DNA of 64,000 nucleotides from Candidatus Mycobacterium methanotrophicum (GTDB lineage: Bacteria; Actinomycetota; Actinomycetes; Mycobacteriales; Mycobacteriaceae): the NCBI RefSeq assembly GCF_023515995.1, contig NZ_CP097320.1, forward strand, positions 186,001 through 250,000, in the 5' to 3' direction. Shown piece by piece: positions 34,775 to 44,353 of the stretch. Numbering within the stretch: the first letter of the stretch is position 1; each line of letters begins with the position of its first letter. Below the pieces are notes generated by a model, which saw only the letters and a list, made by a program, of their open reading frames with translations, was not told the DNA's origin and did not search any database. Both the position numbers and the translations under genes were made by a program.

Positions 34775-35944
34775 GTGAGCCCTGCCGACTACCGTCCGGT
34801 GCCGCGCAGCTCGCTGATGCTCGTATCTGTTGCGTGTCTGCTTGTCCACCATAGTGTTTCGCCTGCACATGCCGATCCGCCGGCTCCGATGCCTGAGCCG
34901 GTACTGCAGCCGCTGGCTGCGGGCCAGGTGATGCGGATCGGTCCGACTGCCGGGACCGGCACGCCCACCCGCGACTACGGCATCGGCGCCACCGACTTGT
35001 GCGCGTTCATGGAATTCCCCACCGAAGTCCTACAGGTCTGCGGCGACAGTTTCGCCGGTCAGGGAGTCGGCTTCGGCGGCTACTACTCGCCGATCGCCTT
35101 GAGGGTGGACACGTCGTCGGTCGACGACCCGGCCGGAGTCCGCTATACCGGAGTCACCGGCATCACGCCGCCGCTGCTGGCCGACCCGACGCCGGTGGGC
35201 GCATCGCAGTTGCCGGCCGGTGTCGTGCAGATCAACCGGCAGAACTATCTGCTTGTCACCACCGCCATAGAACTAGTGCCGCAGAACTCCCGGCTGGTGA
35301 AAGCCGAACCCGTACAAGGGTTTTGGCGGACACTTCCGGGTTCGGTGCGGGAGGCGTCCTACCAGGGCGGCCAGCAGACCCAGATCAGCGGCTACTACGA
35401 CCCGATACCCACAGCGGGGTCAGCGGCCGGGTGGGTGTACATCGTCGCCGACAACTTCGATCGCAGTCAACCAGCGGTGCTGTACCGAGTCGCACCAGAG
35501 AACTTCGGCGACCGATCCCGATGGCAAGGCTGGGCGTCCGGCGCCGACGGCGGTTGGAACAAGGCGCCAACTCCGTTGTGGGCGGACTTGATTGGCGAGA
35601 TGAGTTTTAAGCAGATCGAGGGCAAGGCGGTGCTGTCGTATTTCAACGCCAGCACCGGCAACATGGAGGTCCGGGTGGCCGACGGCCCGACCTTGCTGGG
35701 CACCGCGCCGGTGACCACCGTAGTGCAACACGACGACTGGCCCGATCCCGCGGAAAGCCTGCCGCCGCCGGAAGACAACCGGCTGGCCCAGCCATACGGC
35801 GGGTACATCTCACCGGGTTCGACACTGGACGAATTGCGGGTGTTCGTCAGCCAGTGGCATAACAGCGATCCGCGGGCACGAGCCCCGTACCGGGTCATCC
35901 AATTCGCGGTCAACCCGTTCAAACCCTGGTCAGACGACAATTGA
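34775..35944 (+). CDS. Secreted DUF4185-type protein
   Basis: A 389-residue exported protein starting at GTG 34775, seven bases after asd. The signal peptide runs to about residue 33 (SLMLVSVACLLVHHSVSPAHA). The mature part shows repeated beta-strand blocks with GFGGYYSPIAL, QISGYYDPIPT and QPYGGYISPGS, reminiscent of beta-propeller blades, and fits the mycobacterial DUF4185 family. It may act on or bind a carbohydrate, but no catalytic residues are obvious. Position corresponds to Rv3707c. It is probably cotranscribed with ask-asd. Confidence 0.8.
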   Translation: MSPADYRPVPRSSLMLVSVACLLVHHSVSPAHADPPAPMPEPVLQPLAAGQVMRIGPTAGTGTPTRDYGIGATDLCAFMEFPTEVLQVCGDSFAGQGVGFGGYYSPIALRVDTSSVDDPAGVRYTGVTGITPPLLADPTPVGASQLPAGVVQINRQNYLLVTTAIELVPQNSRLVKAEPVQGFWRTLPGSVREASYQGGQQTQISGYYDPIPTAGSAAGWVYIVADNFDRSQPAVLYRVAPENFGDRSRWQGWASGADGGWNKAPTPLWADLIGEMSFKQIEGKAVLSYFNASTGNMEVRVADGPTLLGTAPVTTVVQHDDWPDPAESLPPPEDNRLAQPYGGYISPGSTLDELRVFVSQWHNSDPRARAPYRVIQFAVNPFKPWSDDN

Positions 35945-36028
35945 CGGGTTTTTCGGCGTCGCAACTCATATGTTCTTCATAGGTGGTACCTAGCTCGCCC
36001 TATCCGTTGCCAACGCATCCTTTCTTAC

Positions 36029-36367
36029 ATGAGCGAAACACCTGAAACGCCAACCAGGCCGACTACCGTCGCCACCACACCAACGACCGAGCCAGTCAGA
36101 CCGTATTGGCTCTACCGGTTCGCGTCGTGGGTTGTGATCGTCGCCGGCATCCTGTTTATCGTCACGACCATTTTCTTCGCCGGCTTCAAGATCGCCGGAC
36201 ACCACCACTATCACCACGGCTGCCGCCACCACATGGGGCAACACCACGGCATCGGTCCGGGGACCGGCTTCCACAACGGGGCGCTCAGTCCGGGGGGTGC
36301 TGCCAGCCCGGGGCCGTCCGTGCCGCCGCAGTCCCTCGCTCCGTCGCTGGCTCCGGCCCACCCGTAG
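36029..36367 (+). CDS. Proline-rich, His-tailed single-span membrane protein (copy 1)
   Basis: A 112-residue protein: a Thr/Pro-rich cytosolic N-terminus (about 25 residues), one membrane helix (FASWVVIVAGILFIVTTIFFAGF), a cluster of ten histidines (GHHHYHHGCRHHMGQHHG) and a Pro/Ser tail. The histidine cluster just outside the membrane could bind metal, but this is inference. It is the first of three tandem related genes, matching the proline-rich proteins Rv3706c/Rv3705A of M. tuberculosis by position. No known domain. Confidence 0.72.
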   Translation: MSETPETPTRPTTVATTPTTEPVRPYWLYRFASWVVIVAGILFIVTTIFFAGFKIAGHHHYHHGCRHHMGQHHGIGPGTGFHNGALSPGGAASPGPSVPPQSLAPSLAPAHP

Positions 36368-36462
36368 TCCCGCAACTCTGGCCGCGAGCCCGGCGTCCCG
36401 TCACGGGGCGCCGGGCTTCGTCCAGTCGCGGCCATTGCTGAGCTGAGGCATTAAGGCGAAGC

Positions 36463-36648
36463 GTGAGCGAGACACCTCAGCCGTCGATTCCGCCGTCTCC
36501 CGTCGCGCCGCCGCCCGTCGGGCCGCGGCAGGAGCAATCTGAGCGGCTCTATCAGGTAGCGGCGTGGGTGGGGATCATTGCGGGAGTCCTGCTTATCGCC
36601 GTGGTCTCGCCCGTAGGTTCGTCGGGGCTTGTTACCAGACGCCGCTGA
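36463..36648 (+). pseudogene. Truncated paralogue of the proline-rich membrane protein (copy 2)
   Basis: From GTG 36463 the 61-residue frame repeats the design of its neighbours: SETPQPSIPPSPVAPPPVG, then LYQVAAWVGIIAGVLLIAVV. The shared helix pattern (FFAG and the His- or Gly-rich tail) is lost after VV, and the frame ends in SPVGSSGLVTRRR. The break lies about 110 bases before the group II intron relic, so intron-associated deletion is a plausible cause. A short membrane peptide could still be made. Confidence 0.6.
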
Positions 36649-36760
36649 GGTGCCGAGTCTGCGCTGGTGGCGTCGAGCCTGCGTTGAGCGCTAGCTTTTC
36701 CGCCCCGCTATTTCGCTCACTGGGCACAGGTGACTTATCCGCTGGTGATCAAGACGATAC

Positions 36761-36834
36761 GAGCCGTGTAACGGGAGACTGTTAAGCACGGTTCCGTGAG
36801 AGCCCGGGGGTGAGATTCCCCCGGGCTACTCGAC
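36761..36834 (+). ncRNA. 3' end of a group II intron (domains V and VI)
   Basis: Positions 36761-36794 form a canonical 34-nt domain V: GAGCCGTG pairs with CACGGTTC, then a six-pair upper stem (TAACGG/CTGTTA), a GAGA tetraloop and a two-base AG bulge on the 3' side. The catalytic AGC triad is at 36762-36764. Domain VI follows: GAG, then AGCCCGGGGG pairing with CCCCCGGGCT, a bulged A at 36828, then CTC. The bulged A is the expected branch point, close to the presumed 3' splice end at about 36834. No reverse transcriptase or domain I-IV sequence was found upstream, so only the tail of the intron is left. Confidence 0.8.
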
Positions 36835-36911
36835 ACCACTCAGCCGGAAGACACGCCACGTTCAAGAACGCGGTGTTTGATCGTCGGCGTGCACGTCGGC
36901 ATTATTGAGGG

Positions 36912-37352
36912 ATGACCCAAGCACCCGAGCACCAGACCCCGCCGCCGCCCCCGGGCCCGCCACCACCACCACCTCCGCCGCACTTAGCGAAACCGCCGCG
37001 GCTCTACCAGGCTGCGGCGTGGGTGGTGATCGTCGCGGGCATTGTTTTCGTCGTGGCGGTGATCTTCTTCGCTGGTGCCGCAGTCGCCTGGCACGAGCAC
37101 CCGTTCCGCTATCACCACGGCATGTTTGGTCCCGACGGTCCCGAAGGTCCGCCTCCCGGCGGGATGTTCTTCCCCGGACCGTTTTTACCGGGCATGGGTC
37201 CCGGTTCGCCCGGCGGACCGATGATGCCCGGACCGGGCATGGGACCGGGCATGGGACCGGGCATGGGACCGGGCATGGGACCGGGTGGCCCCGGCGGCCA
37301 TGGCGGCCATGGCGGCGGTCACGGCGGTCCGCCCGGGGCTCCCACGCCGTAG
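36912..37352 (+). CDS. Proline-rich membrane protein with GPGM repeats (copy 3)
   Basis: A 146-residue protein: polyproline N-terminus (HQTPPPPPGPPPPPPPP), a helix (AAAWVVIVAGIVFVVAVIFFAGAAVAW), a His/Pro segment (HEHPFRYHHGMF), then a Gly/Pro/Met-rich tail with GPGM repeats and a GGHGGHGGGHGG end. Tail composition differs from copy 1 although the helix is clearly related, so the tails evolve by repeat expansion. Methionine and histidine richness suggests a copper- or other metal-binding tail, but no evidence beyond composition exists. Function unknown. Confidence 0.72.
   Translation: MTQAPEHQTPPPPPGPPPPPPPPHLAKPPRLYQAAAWVVIVAGIVFVVAVIFFAGAAVAWHEHPFRYHHGMFGPDGPEGPPPGGMFFPGPFLPGMGPGSPGGPMMPGPGMGPGMGPGMGPGMGPGGPGGHGGHGGGHGGPPGAPTP
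37231..37285 (+). repeat. Tandem 12-base repeat coding GPGM units
   Basis: GACCGGGCATGG is repeated four times without mismatch from 37231 to 37278, followed by a partial fifth unit to 37285. It lies in frame in copy 3 of the proline-rich genes and adds Gly-Pro-Gly-Met units. A multiple of three bases means copy-number change would not break the frame; a likely VNTR. Confidence 0.9.
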
Positions 37353-37477
37353 TCCAGCCAAAACACTTGCGGCGCATCGACATTCGAGGGCCGCGGTCAT
37401 CGCAAACGTGAGCAGAACCGCTGCGGCGAGCACCTCCGGCTTTTGTTTGGGCGGCCCAGTTGGCAGGATCGAGGTCC

Positions 37478-38125
37478 ATGACCTTCGAAGTCGCGAAGGC
37501 GATGACGGTTGGCGGTGCTGCGGCGGTATTGCTGGCCCCGTCCACGGTGGCCGCGCCTTCGGCGCCGGGTGTCGTCAACTACGCGGTCCTCGGCAAGGGT
37601 TCGGTGGGCAACATCGTCGGCGGGCCGATGCGGGACGAATCGGTGTTCACCCAGCCGGTCCAGTCGTATTACGTCGACAACCCGGTCTGCAACAACTGGG
37701 CCGACATCGGGTTGCCGGAGGTCTACAACGACCCCAACCTGGCGTCGTTCAACGGCGCCAGCACGCAAACGTCACCGACCGACCAGACTCATTTCGTCAA
37801 ACAAGCGGTCGGCGTCTTCGCGACCGGCGACGCCGCCGCCGGGGCGTTCCACCGCGTCGTAGACCGCACGGTCGGCTGCTCCGGACAGACCACAGCGATG
37901 CATTTGGACAACGGAAACACGCAAGTGTGGTCATTTGACGGCGGACCGCCCGGCCCCGCGGATGCGGCCTGGACCAAGCAGGAAGTCGGCACCGACCGTC
38001 GATGTTTCACCCAGACCCGGCTGCGGGAAAACGTGCTCCTGCAAGCGAAGGTCTGTCAGTCCGGCAACGGCGGTCCCGCGGTAAATGTGCTGGCCGGCGC
38101 CATGCAGAACGCGCTGGGTCAATAA
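37478..38125 (+). CDS. Secreted protein resembling the PknH sensor domain
   Basis: From ATG 37478 a 215-residue exported protein. The N-terminus (TFEVAKAMTVGGAAAVLLAPSTVAAP) looks like a signal peptide. The mature part has four cysteines: NPVCNNW, VGCSGQT, RRCFTQ and KVCQSG, placed as in PknH_C-type sensor domains where they form two disulfides. Such domains occur as free lipoproteins or as kinase extracellular sensors. Ligand unknown. It corresponds by position to Rv3705c and lies upstream of egtA in the same direction with a 174-base gap. Confidence 0.72.
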   Translation: MTFEVAKAMTVGGAAAVLLAPSTVAAPSAPGVVNYAVLGKGSVGNIVGGPMRDESVFTQPVQSYYVDNPVCNNWADIGLPEVYNDPNLASFNGASTQTSPTDQTHFVKQAVGVFATGDAAAGAFHRVVDRTVGCSGQTTAMHLDNGNTQVWSFDGGPPGPADAAWTKQEVGTDRRCFTQTRLRENVLLQAKVCQSGNGGPAVNVLAGAMQNALGQ

Positions 38126-38299
38126 CTGTGGCCGTTTCGGCCGCACCTGCGGCATCGAAAATCGGGACGAATCCGGCGACGACGGGAGTATGTCGGCGGC
38201 GTCTGGAAGATCGAAGCTTGTGACTGTCGTTGCTAGCCGCGCGCAACCAACGGGCTCGATCGCTCCGGACCGTTGCCCTGGGCCGAAGGGATCGGGAAT

Positions 38300-39583
38300 A
38301 TGGCGTTTGCCGTCGCGTCGGAGCAGGATCCCGCAAGCCCCGCAGGCGGGCTGGCCGATTCTTCGGCCGCCGCGCAGCACATCACCGACTGCTGCCTGTC
38401 CGACGGTGCGGTAGGGCGGGTCGGCCTGGAGATTGAGGCGCATTGCTTCGACCCGGCCAACCCGCACCGCAGACCGAGCTGGAGTGAAATCAGCGACGTC
38501 CTGGCATCTCTTCCGGCGATGCCGGGCGGCAGCGTCGTCACCGTCGAACCCGGTGGCGCTGTCGAGTTGTCGGGCCCGCCGCTGCAGGGCGCGTGCGCGG
38601 CGATCGAGGCGATGATCACCGACCAGGCCGTGCTGCGAACAGCGTTCGCCGGCGCGGGTCTGGCACTGGTGTTGCTGGGCGCGGATCCGCTGCGGCCGGC
38701 TCAGCGCATCAATCCGGGTGCGCGCTACCACGCGATGGAACAGTTCTTCAAGGCCAGCCACACCTTGGCGGCCGGCTCGGCGATGATGACTTCGACGGCC
38801 TCGGTTCAGGTGAACCTGGATGCCGGGCCCGCGAGCGGCTGGGCCGACCGGGTCCGGCTGGCCCACGCGCTTGGGCCCACCCTGGTCGCGATCACCGCCA
38901 ATTCGCCGCTGCTCAGCGGCAACTTCTCCGGCTGGCGATCCACCCGCCAGCGGGTGTGGAGCCAGCTCGACGCGGCGCGATGCGGCCCGATTTTGACCGC
39001 CAGCGGCGACGATCCCGGCACCGACTGGGCGCGCTACGCGTTGAAGGCGCCGGTGATGCTGGTGCACAGCCCAACCAGAGACGCTGCGGTGCCGGTGTTG
39101 CACTACCTGCCCTTCGCGGATTGGGCTGACGGCCATGAGCTGCTCGGCGGTCGCCGGCCTACCGCCTACGACCTGGAGTACCACCTCACCACGCTGTTCC
39201 CGCCGGTGCGTCCACGCCAGTGGCTGGAAATCCGCTACCTGGACAGCGTCCCCAACGCCATTTGGCCGGCGGTGGTCTTCACGCTGGTGACGCTGCTCGA
39301 CGACCCGCTGGCCGCCCGTATCGCTGCTGACGCCGTCGAACCCGTCGCCACCGCTTGGGATGTCGCTGCCCGGACCGGGCTCGGCGACCGGCGGCTGTAC
39401 GACGCGGCCAACCGGCTCATGGCCGTCGCTGCCGAACGCGTCCCGCCCGGGCTCACCCAGGCAATGCAGCATCTGGTCGCGGCGGTCGAACGGGGCCGCT
39501 GTCCCGCCGACGAATTTTCCGACCAGGTGATCGACAACGGTATCGATGTCGCGGTCGCCCGGCTGGCGCTGGGGGAGTCGTGA
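38300..39583 (+). CDS. egtA: Glutamate-cysteine ligase of ergothioneine synthesis
   Basis: A 427-residue GCS2-type ligase making gamma-glutamylcysteine, the sulfur donor for EgtB. Motifs include [54 protein letters not shown] and [18 protein letters not shown] 38300 is behind GAAGGGATCGG; an upstream TTG at 38273 is possible. It is the first gene of egtABCDE, whose following starts all overlap the preceding stop by a few bases. The sequence is complete with no substitutions in the recognised blocks. Confidence 0.92.
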   Translation: MAFAVASEQDPASPAGGLADSSAAAQHITDCCLSDGAVGRVGLEIEAHCFDPANPHRRPSWSEISDVLASLPAMPGGSVVTVEPGGAVELSGPPLQGACAAIEAMITDQAVLRTAFAGAGLALVLLGADPLRPAQRINPGARYHAMEQFFKASHTLAAGSAMMTSTASVQVNLDAGPASGWADRVRLAHALGPTLVAITANSPLLSGNFSGWRSTRQRVWSQLDAARCGPILTASGDDPGTDWARYALKAPVMLVHSPTRDAAVPVLHYLPFADWADGHELLGGRRPTAYDLEYHLTTLFPPVRPRQWLEIRYLDSVPNAIWPAVVFTLVTLLDDPLAARIAADAVEPVATAWDVAARTGLGDRRLYDAANRLMAVAAERVPPGLTQAMQHLVAAVERGRCPADEFSDQVIDNGIDVAVARLALGES

Positions 39584-40860
39584 CGTCAAGCGAAGCCCTG
39601 GCGCGAGATCTGAGCCGAGCGCGGGACAGGACGCTGCGGCTGGTCGATTTCGACGACGCCGAACTTTGCCGCCGGTACGACCCACTGATGAGTCCGTTGG
39701 TGTGGGACCTGGCGCACATCGGTCAGCAGGAAGAGCTTTGGCTGTTGCGCGGTGGTGACCCGGATCGGCCCGGAATATTGCCCCGCGCCGTTGAAAACCT
39801 CTACGACGCATTCGTGCATTCGCGCGCAAGTCGCGTCGACCTGCCGCTGCTGTCTCCAGACCAGGCCCGGACGTACTGCCGGACCGTGCGATCGGGCGCG
39901 CTGGATGCTCTCGATGCGCTGCCCGACGAGCCGGGCCGCAGCTTCCCGTTCGCGATGGTGGTCAGCCACGAGAACCAGCACGACGAAACGATGCTGCAGG
40001 CGCTGAATCTGCGCAGCGGTCCGCCGCTGCTGCCGGACACCTCCCGGCTGCCGCGGGGCCGGCCGAGGCTCGCCGGGACGTCGGTGGCGGTGCCGGGCGG
40101 TCCGTTCGTCCGGGGTGTCGACGGAATAGCTGAACCGTTCTCGCTGGACAACGAACGCCCGGCGCACGTCGTCGATGTCCCGGCATTTCGCATCGGGCGG
40201 GTTCCGGTCACCAACGCCGAATGGCGGCAGTTCGTCGACGACGGCGGCTACGGCCAACCGCGGTGGTGGTCGGCACGCGGTTGGCGGCACCGCCAAAGTG
40301 CCGGCCTGACCGCTCCACAGTTCTGGGCCCCCGACGGGCAGACACGTACCCGGTTCGGCCGTGTCGAGGACATTCCCGCCGACGAGCCGGTCCAACACGT
40401 CAGCTATTTCGAGGCCCAGGCCTATGCCGCGTGGGCCGGCGCCCGGCTGCCCACCGAAACCGAATGGGAGAAGGCGTGCGCGTGGGATCCGGAAACCACT
40501 GTCCGGCGCCGCTATCCATGGGGCGCCGCGGAGCCGTCGGCAACCTACGCCAACCTCGGCGGCGAGGCGCTGCGCCCGGCGCCGGTCGGCGCCTACCCGG
40601 CGGGCGCGTCGGCCTATGGAGTCGAGCAGATGCTCGGCGACGTCTGGGAGTGGACCAGCTCGACGTTGCAACCGTGGCCGGGCTTTACCCCGATGATTTA
40701 TCAGCGTTACTCCCAGCCGTTCTTCGGCGGCGACTACCGGGTGTTGCGCGGCGGGTCATGGGCGGTGGCGTCGGCCACCCTGCGGCCCAGCTTCCGTAAC
40801 TGGGATCACCCGTATCGGCGGCAGATCTTTTCCGGCGTCCGGCTGGCCTGGGATGCCTGA
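39580..40860 (+). CDS. egtB: Iron-dependent hercynine oxygenase (sulfoxide synthase)
   Basis: A 426-residue non-haem iron enzyme that joins gamma-glutamylcysteine to hercynine with O2. The N-terminal DinB-like domain carries the three histidine ligands: H46 ([10 protein letters not shown]) and H130/H134 ([10 protein letters not shown]). The C-terminal FGE-sulfatase-like domain includes [41 protein letters not shown] and [11 protein letters not shown] 39580 overlaps the egtA stop as GTGA. All three iron ligands are intact, so activity is expected. Confidence 0.95.
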   Translation: MTSSEALARDLSRARDRTLRLVDFDDAELCRRYDPLMSPLVWDLAHIGQQEELWLLRGGDPDRPGILPRAVENLYDAFVHSRASRVDLPLLSPDQARTYCRTVRSGALDALDALPDEPGRSFPFAMVVSHENQHDETMLQALNLRSGPPLLPDTSRLPRGRPRLAGTSVAVPGGPFVRGVDGIAEPFSLDNERPAHVVDVPAFRIGRVPVTNAEWRQFVDDGGYGQPRWWSARGWRHRQSAGLTAPQFWAPDGQTRTRFGRVEDIPADEPVQHVSYFEAQAYAAWAGARLPTETEWEKACAWDPETTVRRRYPWGAAEPSATYANLGGEALRPAPVGAYPAGASAYGVEQMLGDVWEWTSSTLQPWPGFTPMIYQRYSQPFFGGDYRVLRGGSWAVASATLRPSFRNWDHPYRRQIFSGVRLAWDA

Positions 40861-41561
40861 TGTGTCGACACCTCGGCTGGCTGGGACGAGAAGTCTCGGT
40901 CTCCTCGTTGGTGCTCGACCCGCCGCACGGCCTGCGGGTGCAGTCCTACGCTCCGCGCCGGCAAAAGTACTGCCTGTTGAACGCCGATGGTTGGGGCGTC
41001 GGCTTTTTCGACGGCGCGACGCCGCGGCGCTGGCGTAGCGTGGCACCGCTGTGGGGCGACGTCTCGTTTCGTTCCATCGCGCCGGCGCTGCGCAGCCACT
41101 GCGTGGTGGCGGCGGTGCGGTCAGCCACGGTCGGCATGCCGATCGAAGCCAGCGCGACCGCGCCGTTCACTGATGGACAGTGGCTGTTGTCGCACAACGG
41201 TATTGTCGATCGCACTGTGCTGTCATCCGATCTTGGCGCCGAATCGGTCTGTGACAGCGCGATTCTCGCGGCGCTGATCTTCGACCGCGGCCTCGATGCG
41301 TTGGCTGAGACGATCGTAGGGGTGGGCGCCGCTGACCCGAACGCGCGGCTGAACATCCTAGCTGCCAACGGTTCTCGACTTCTCGCCACCACCTGGGGCG
41401 ACACCCTGTCGATTTTGCGTCGCGACGACGGGGTGGTGCTGGCCAGCGAGCCGTACGACGACCAGCCCGGCTGGGAAGACGTACCGGACCGCCACCTCGT
41501 CGAGGTCGGCGCCGACGGCGTCACATTGACCGCACTGGAACACATGAGGGGACTTCGATGA
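40860..41561 (+). CDS. egtC: Gamma-glutamyl hercynylcysteine sulfoxide hydrolase
   Basis: A 233-residue class II glutamine amidotransferase-type hydrolase that removes glutamate from the EgtB product. The nucleophile is Cys2 (MCRHLGWLG), exposed after Met removal. [11 protein letters not shown] and [10 protein letters not shown] are the other typical blocks, with LLSHNGIVD in the substrate pocket. ATG 40860 overlaps the egtB stop (TGATG). Confidence 0.95.
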   Translation: MCRHLGWLGREVSVSSLVLDPPHGLRVQSYAPRRQKYCLLNADGWGVGFFDGATPRRWRSVAPLWGDVSFRSIAPALRSHCVVAAVRSATVGMPIEASATAPFTDGQWLLSHNGIVDRTVLSSDLGAESVCDSAILAALIFDRGLDALAETIVGVGAADPNARLNILAANGSRLLATTWGDTLSILRRDDGVVLASEPYDDQPGWEDVPDRHLVEVGADGVTLTALEHMRGLR

Positions 41562-42523
41562 CGCTATCGCTGTGCAACCACCTGGCGGCGGACTCCGCAT
41601 ATCAGGCGCTGCGCCGTGACGTGCTCGACGGTCTTCGGAGTGCTCCGAAATCATTGCCGCCCAAATGGTTTTATGACGCGGTAGGCAGCGACCTGTTTGG
41701 CCAGATCACTCGGCTGCCCGAGTATTACCCGACCCGCGCCGAGGCGGAGATCCTGCGGGCCCGGTCCGCCGAGATCGCCTCGGTCACCGGCGCGGACACC
41801 CTGGTCGAGCTGGGCAGCGGCACGTCCGAGAAGACCCGGACGCTGTTGCGAGCGCTGCACGACGGCGCTGCGCTGCGCAGGTTCGTGCCGTTCGACGTCG
41901 ACGCGAGCATGTTGTCAGCAGCCGCGCGAGCCATCGAGCACGAGTATCCCGACATCGAAATTGCCGCTGTCTGCGGTGATTTCGAAGAGCATCTGTCGGA
42001 AATCCCCGGCGGCGGGCGACGGCTGTTCGTGTTCTTGGGCTCGACGATCGGCAACCTCACCGCTGGGCCGCGCGCAAAGTTCCTGGCGGCGTTGGCCGCG
42101 GTCATGCGGCCGGGTGACAGCCTGCTGCTGGGCACCGACCTGGTCAAGGACGCTGGCCGGCTCGTCCGGGCCTATGACGACGCCGCCGGAGTGACAGCGC
42201 AGTTCAACCGCAATGTCCTCGCCGTCGTCAACCGGGAACTCGACGCCGACTTCGACGTCGACGCCTACCGGCACGTGGCTCGCTGGAACAGCGAAGAAGA
42301 GCGGATGGAGATGTGGCTGCGGGCCGAGAGTGCGCAGCGGGTGCGCATCGCCGCGCTGGAGTTGACCGTCGAATTCGCCGCCGACGAAGAGATGCTCACC
42401 GAAGTGTCCTGCAAGTTCCGGGCCGACGCGGTGGCCGGCGAGCTGGCTGCGGCGGGACTGCGGCGCACCCGGTGGTGGACCGACGCCGCCGGCGATTTCG
42501 GGTTGTCGCTGGCCATCAAGTGA
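41558..42523 (+). CDS. egtD: Histidine N-alpha-methyltransferase
   Basis: A 321-residue SAM-dependent enzyme that trimethylates histidine to hercynine, the entry step of ergothioneine synthesis. The family start (SLCNHLAAD...[23 protein letters not shown]) and SAM loop ([16 protein letters not shown]) are present, as are [12 protein letters not shown] and the FLGSTIGNL block. ATG 41558 overlaps the egtC stop as ATGA. No unusual changes seen. Confidence 0.95.
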   Translation: MTLSLCNHLAADSAYQALRRDVLDGLRSAPKSLPPKWFYDAVGSDLFGQITRLPEYYPTRAEAEILRARSAEIASVTGADTLVELGSGTSEKTRTLLRALHDGAALRRFVPFDVDASMLSAAARAIEHEYPDIEIAAVCGDFEEHLSEIPGGGRRLFVFLGSTIGNLTAGPRAKFLAALAAVMRPGDSLLLGTDLVKDAGRLVRAYDDAAGVTAQFNRNVLAVVNRELDADFDVDAYRHVARWNSEEERMEMWLRAESAQRVRIAALELTVEFAADEEMLTEVSCKFRADAVAGELAAAGLRRTRWWTDAAGDFGLSLAIK

Positions 42524-43650
42524 TTCGAAGTTTGGCCGACGCCTGGCGGGCGGCCCGACCGCCGGCCACCGGGCTGCACCTGGACAGCGCGGCGTGTTCG
42601 CGGCAGAGCTTCGCGGTGCTCGACGCCGCAGCCGCACACGCGCGGCGCGAGGCCGAGGTCGGCGGATACGTCGCGGCGGAGGCGGCCAAACCTGTTCTCG
42701 ACGCCGGACGCGCCACGGTCACCGGGCTCACCGGCATGCCCGACGCCGAGGTGGTGTTCACCACCGGGTCATTGCACGCGCTGGACCTGTTGTTGGCCAG
42801 CTGGACTGGCGGACGGACCCTGGCCTGCCTGCCCGGCGAATACGGACCCAACCTGGCCGTCATGGCCGCGCACGGCTTCGCCCGCCGCCCGCTGCCGACC
42901 GACGGCGAAGGCCGGGTCGTGGTCGACGAGGCAGCCGCCGGCCTGGCCGCCGATCCACCGGGTTTGATCCACCTGACCGCGGTGGCAAGCCATCGCGGAG
43001 TGGTGCAACCGCTGCACGAAATGGCCCGGCTCTGCACGGAATTGGGTGTGCCGCTGGTCGTCGATGCCGCCCAGGCGCTTGGGCAGGTGGATTGTGCTGC
43101 GGGCGCCGACGCGACGTATGCGTCGTCGCGCAAATGGGTCGCCGGTCCGCGCGGGGTCGGTGTGCTTGCCATCCGGCCGAGCCTGATCGAGCAGCTCCGG
43201 CCGCGGCTGCCGCCACCGCATTGCGTGTCGTCGCTCTCGGTGGCTCAGCGACTCGAATTCGGCGAAGCCAATGTTGCTGCCCGCGTGGGGTTTGCGGTTG
43301 CGCTGGGGGAGCATGTTGCATCCGGCCCGGCTGCGGTGCGCACACGTCTGGCCGAGCTGGGCCGCATCAGCCGGACCGTACTCGCCGACCTGCGGGGGTG
43401 GCGGGTGATCGAATCGGTTGACGAGCAGAGTGCCATCACCACGCTGGCCCCCGTCGACGGCGCCGACCCGGCAAAGATCCGTGCGTGGCTGATCACGCAA
43501 CGTCGCATTCTGACGACGTCGGCGGGGACGGAACGGGCGCCGCTGGAGCTGACGGCGCCGGTGCTGCGGATTTCGCCGCACCTGGACACCACCATCGATG
43601 ACCTGACGACCTTCGCCGAGGCGCTCACTGATGCGACTGCGGCGGTGTGA
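42520..43650 (+). CDS. egtE: PLP-dependent ergothioneine C-S lyase
   Basis: A 376-residue fold-type I enzyme (class V aminotransferase-like) that cleaves the sulfoxide intermediate to ergothioneine, pyruvate and ammonia. PLP lysine is K205 in [13 protein letters not shown], and the cofactor-nitrogen aspartate is D182 in [13 protein letters not shown]. The GTG at 42520 overlaps the egtD stop, completing the coupled five-gene set. EgtE is the most variable Egt enzyme, but position leaves little doubt. Confidence 0.92.
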   Translation: MIRSLADAWRAARPPATGLHLDSAACSRQSFAVLDAAAAHARREAEVGGYVAAEAAKPVLDAGRATVTGLTGMPDAEVVFTTGSLHALDLLLASWTGGRTLACLPGEYGPNLAVMAAHGFARRPLPTDGEGRVVVDEAAAGLAADPPGLIHLTAVASHRGVVQPLHEMARLCTELGVPLVVDAAQALGQVDCAAGADATYASSRKWVAGPRGVGVLAIRPSLIEQLRPRLPPPHCVSSLSVAQRLEFGEANVAARVGFAVALGEHVASGPAAVRTRLAELGRISRTVLADLRGWRVIESVDEQSAITTLAPVDGADPAKIRAWLITQRRILTTSAGTERAPLELTAPVLRISPHLDTTIDDLTTFAEALTDATAAV

Positions 43651-43653
43651 TAT

Positions 43654-44334
43654 TCAGCCGTTCTTGTGTGCGGAAAGCAGGTAGGCCGGCAGTTTGGCTC
43701 GACCCTTCTGGTCATGAGAGAACTCCGGCATTTGGAACGGCGCATCGGGGTTGGCCGCAGGGATGTTCGCATGGATGAACGCCGGCTTGATGTCGTCTAT
43801 CCGCCAGTACTTCGAGACCGCGTCGCGCAGTTCGGCTTCGTCGACCGTGTTGGGTCCCTGTTCGGCTTCCGGGGGGAACGCGCCGTTGGCGAACACCAGC
43901 ACGTAGTAGTTCGCACCGGGAGCCGCCGCCCGGTGCACCGAGCGCAGGTACCCGTCGCGGTCCTCGACAGAAAGCGAGTGAAACAACGTGCTGTCCACCA
44001 CCGTATTGAACCGGCCGTCGTAGCCGGCGAGCTGCGTGATGTCGGCCTGTACAAAACTGGCTGTGTTCAGTCCGCGCTCTCGCGCCGCCCGGTTGGCCGC
44101 GGCGACAGCCGTGGGTGTCAGGTCGACGCCGACCACAGTGTAGCCATCGGTGGCCAGCGCAAGTGACAACTCGGCGTAGCCGCATCCGGCGTCGAGCACA
44201 TCGCTGCGGAACTTGCCGGCGGCGATCAGCGCGGCCAGCTGCGGCTGTGGCTCGCCGATGTTCCACGGCGGCGGACCGTCGAATTCGCCTTGCCCGCGAT
44301 ATGCGCTGTCCCAGTCCATTACTTCATTTGGCAT
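43654..44334 (-). CDS. Class I SAM-dependent methyltransferase (Rv3699-like)
   Basis: A 226-residue methyltransferase with the SAM loop VLDAGCGYAELSLALA and acidic VVGVDLTPTAV, followed by TVVDSTLFHSLSVEDRDGYL. The N-terminus (MDWDSAYRGQGEFDGPPPWNIGEPQPQL) resembles enzymes of thiopurine methyltransferase type that methylate small molecules. ATG 44334 is chosen since an upstream in-frame extension overlaps the end of the GCS2 gene. The two genes are transcribed together with a 19-base gap. Substrate unknown. Confidence 0.82.
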   Translation of the reverse strand: MPNEVMDWDSAYRGQGEFDGPPPWNIGEPQPQLAALIAAGKFRSDVLDAGCGYAELSLALATDGYTVVGVDLTPTAVAAANRAARERGLNTASFVQADITQLAGYDGRFNTVVDSTLFHSLSVEDRDGYLRSVHRAAAPGANYYVLVFANGAFPPEAEQGPNTVDEAELRDAVSKYWRIDDIKPAFIHANIPAANPDAPFQMPEFSHDQKGRAKLPAYLLSAHKNG

Positions 44335-44353
44335 GTGCTCCAACGTACCCGCG

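Noticed and set aside
36801..36827. Strong hairpin first read as a rho-independent terminator
   Set aside because: It is better explained as domain VI of the group II intron because a perfect domain V lies directly upstream and the stem has the single bulged A.
37931..39829. 632-residue open frame on the minus strand opposite egtA
   Set aside because: It is antisense to egtA and the end of the PknH-like gene, is Arg/Gly/Ala-rich without domains, and arises from GC-rich codon bias.
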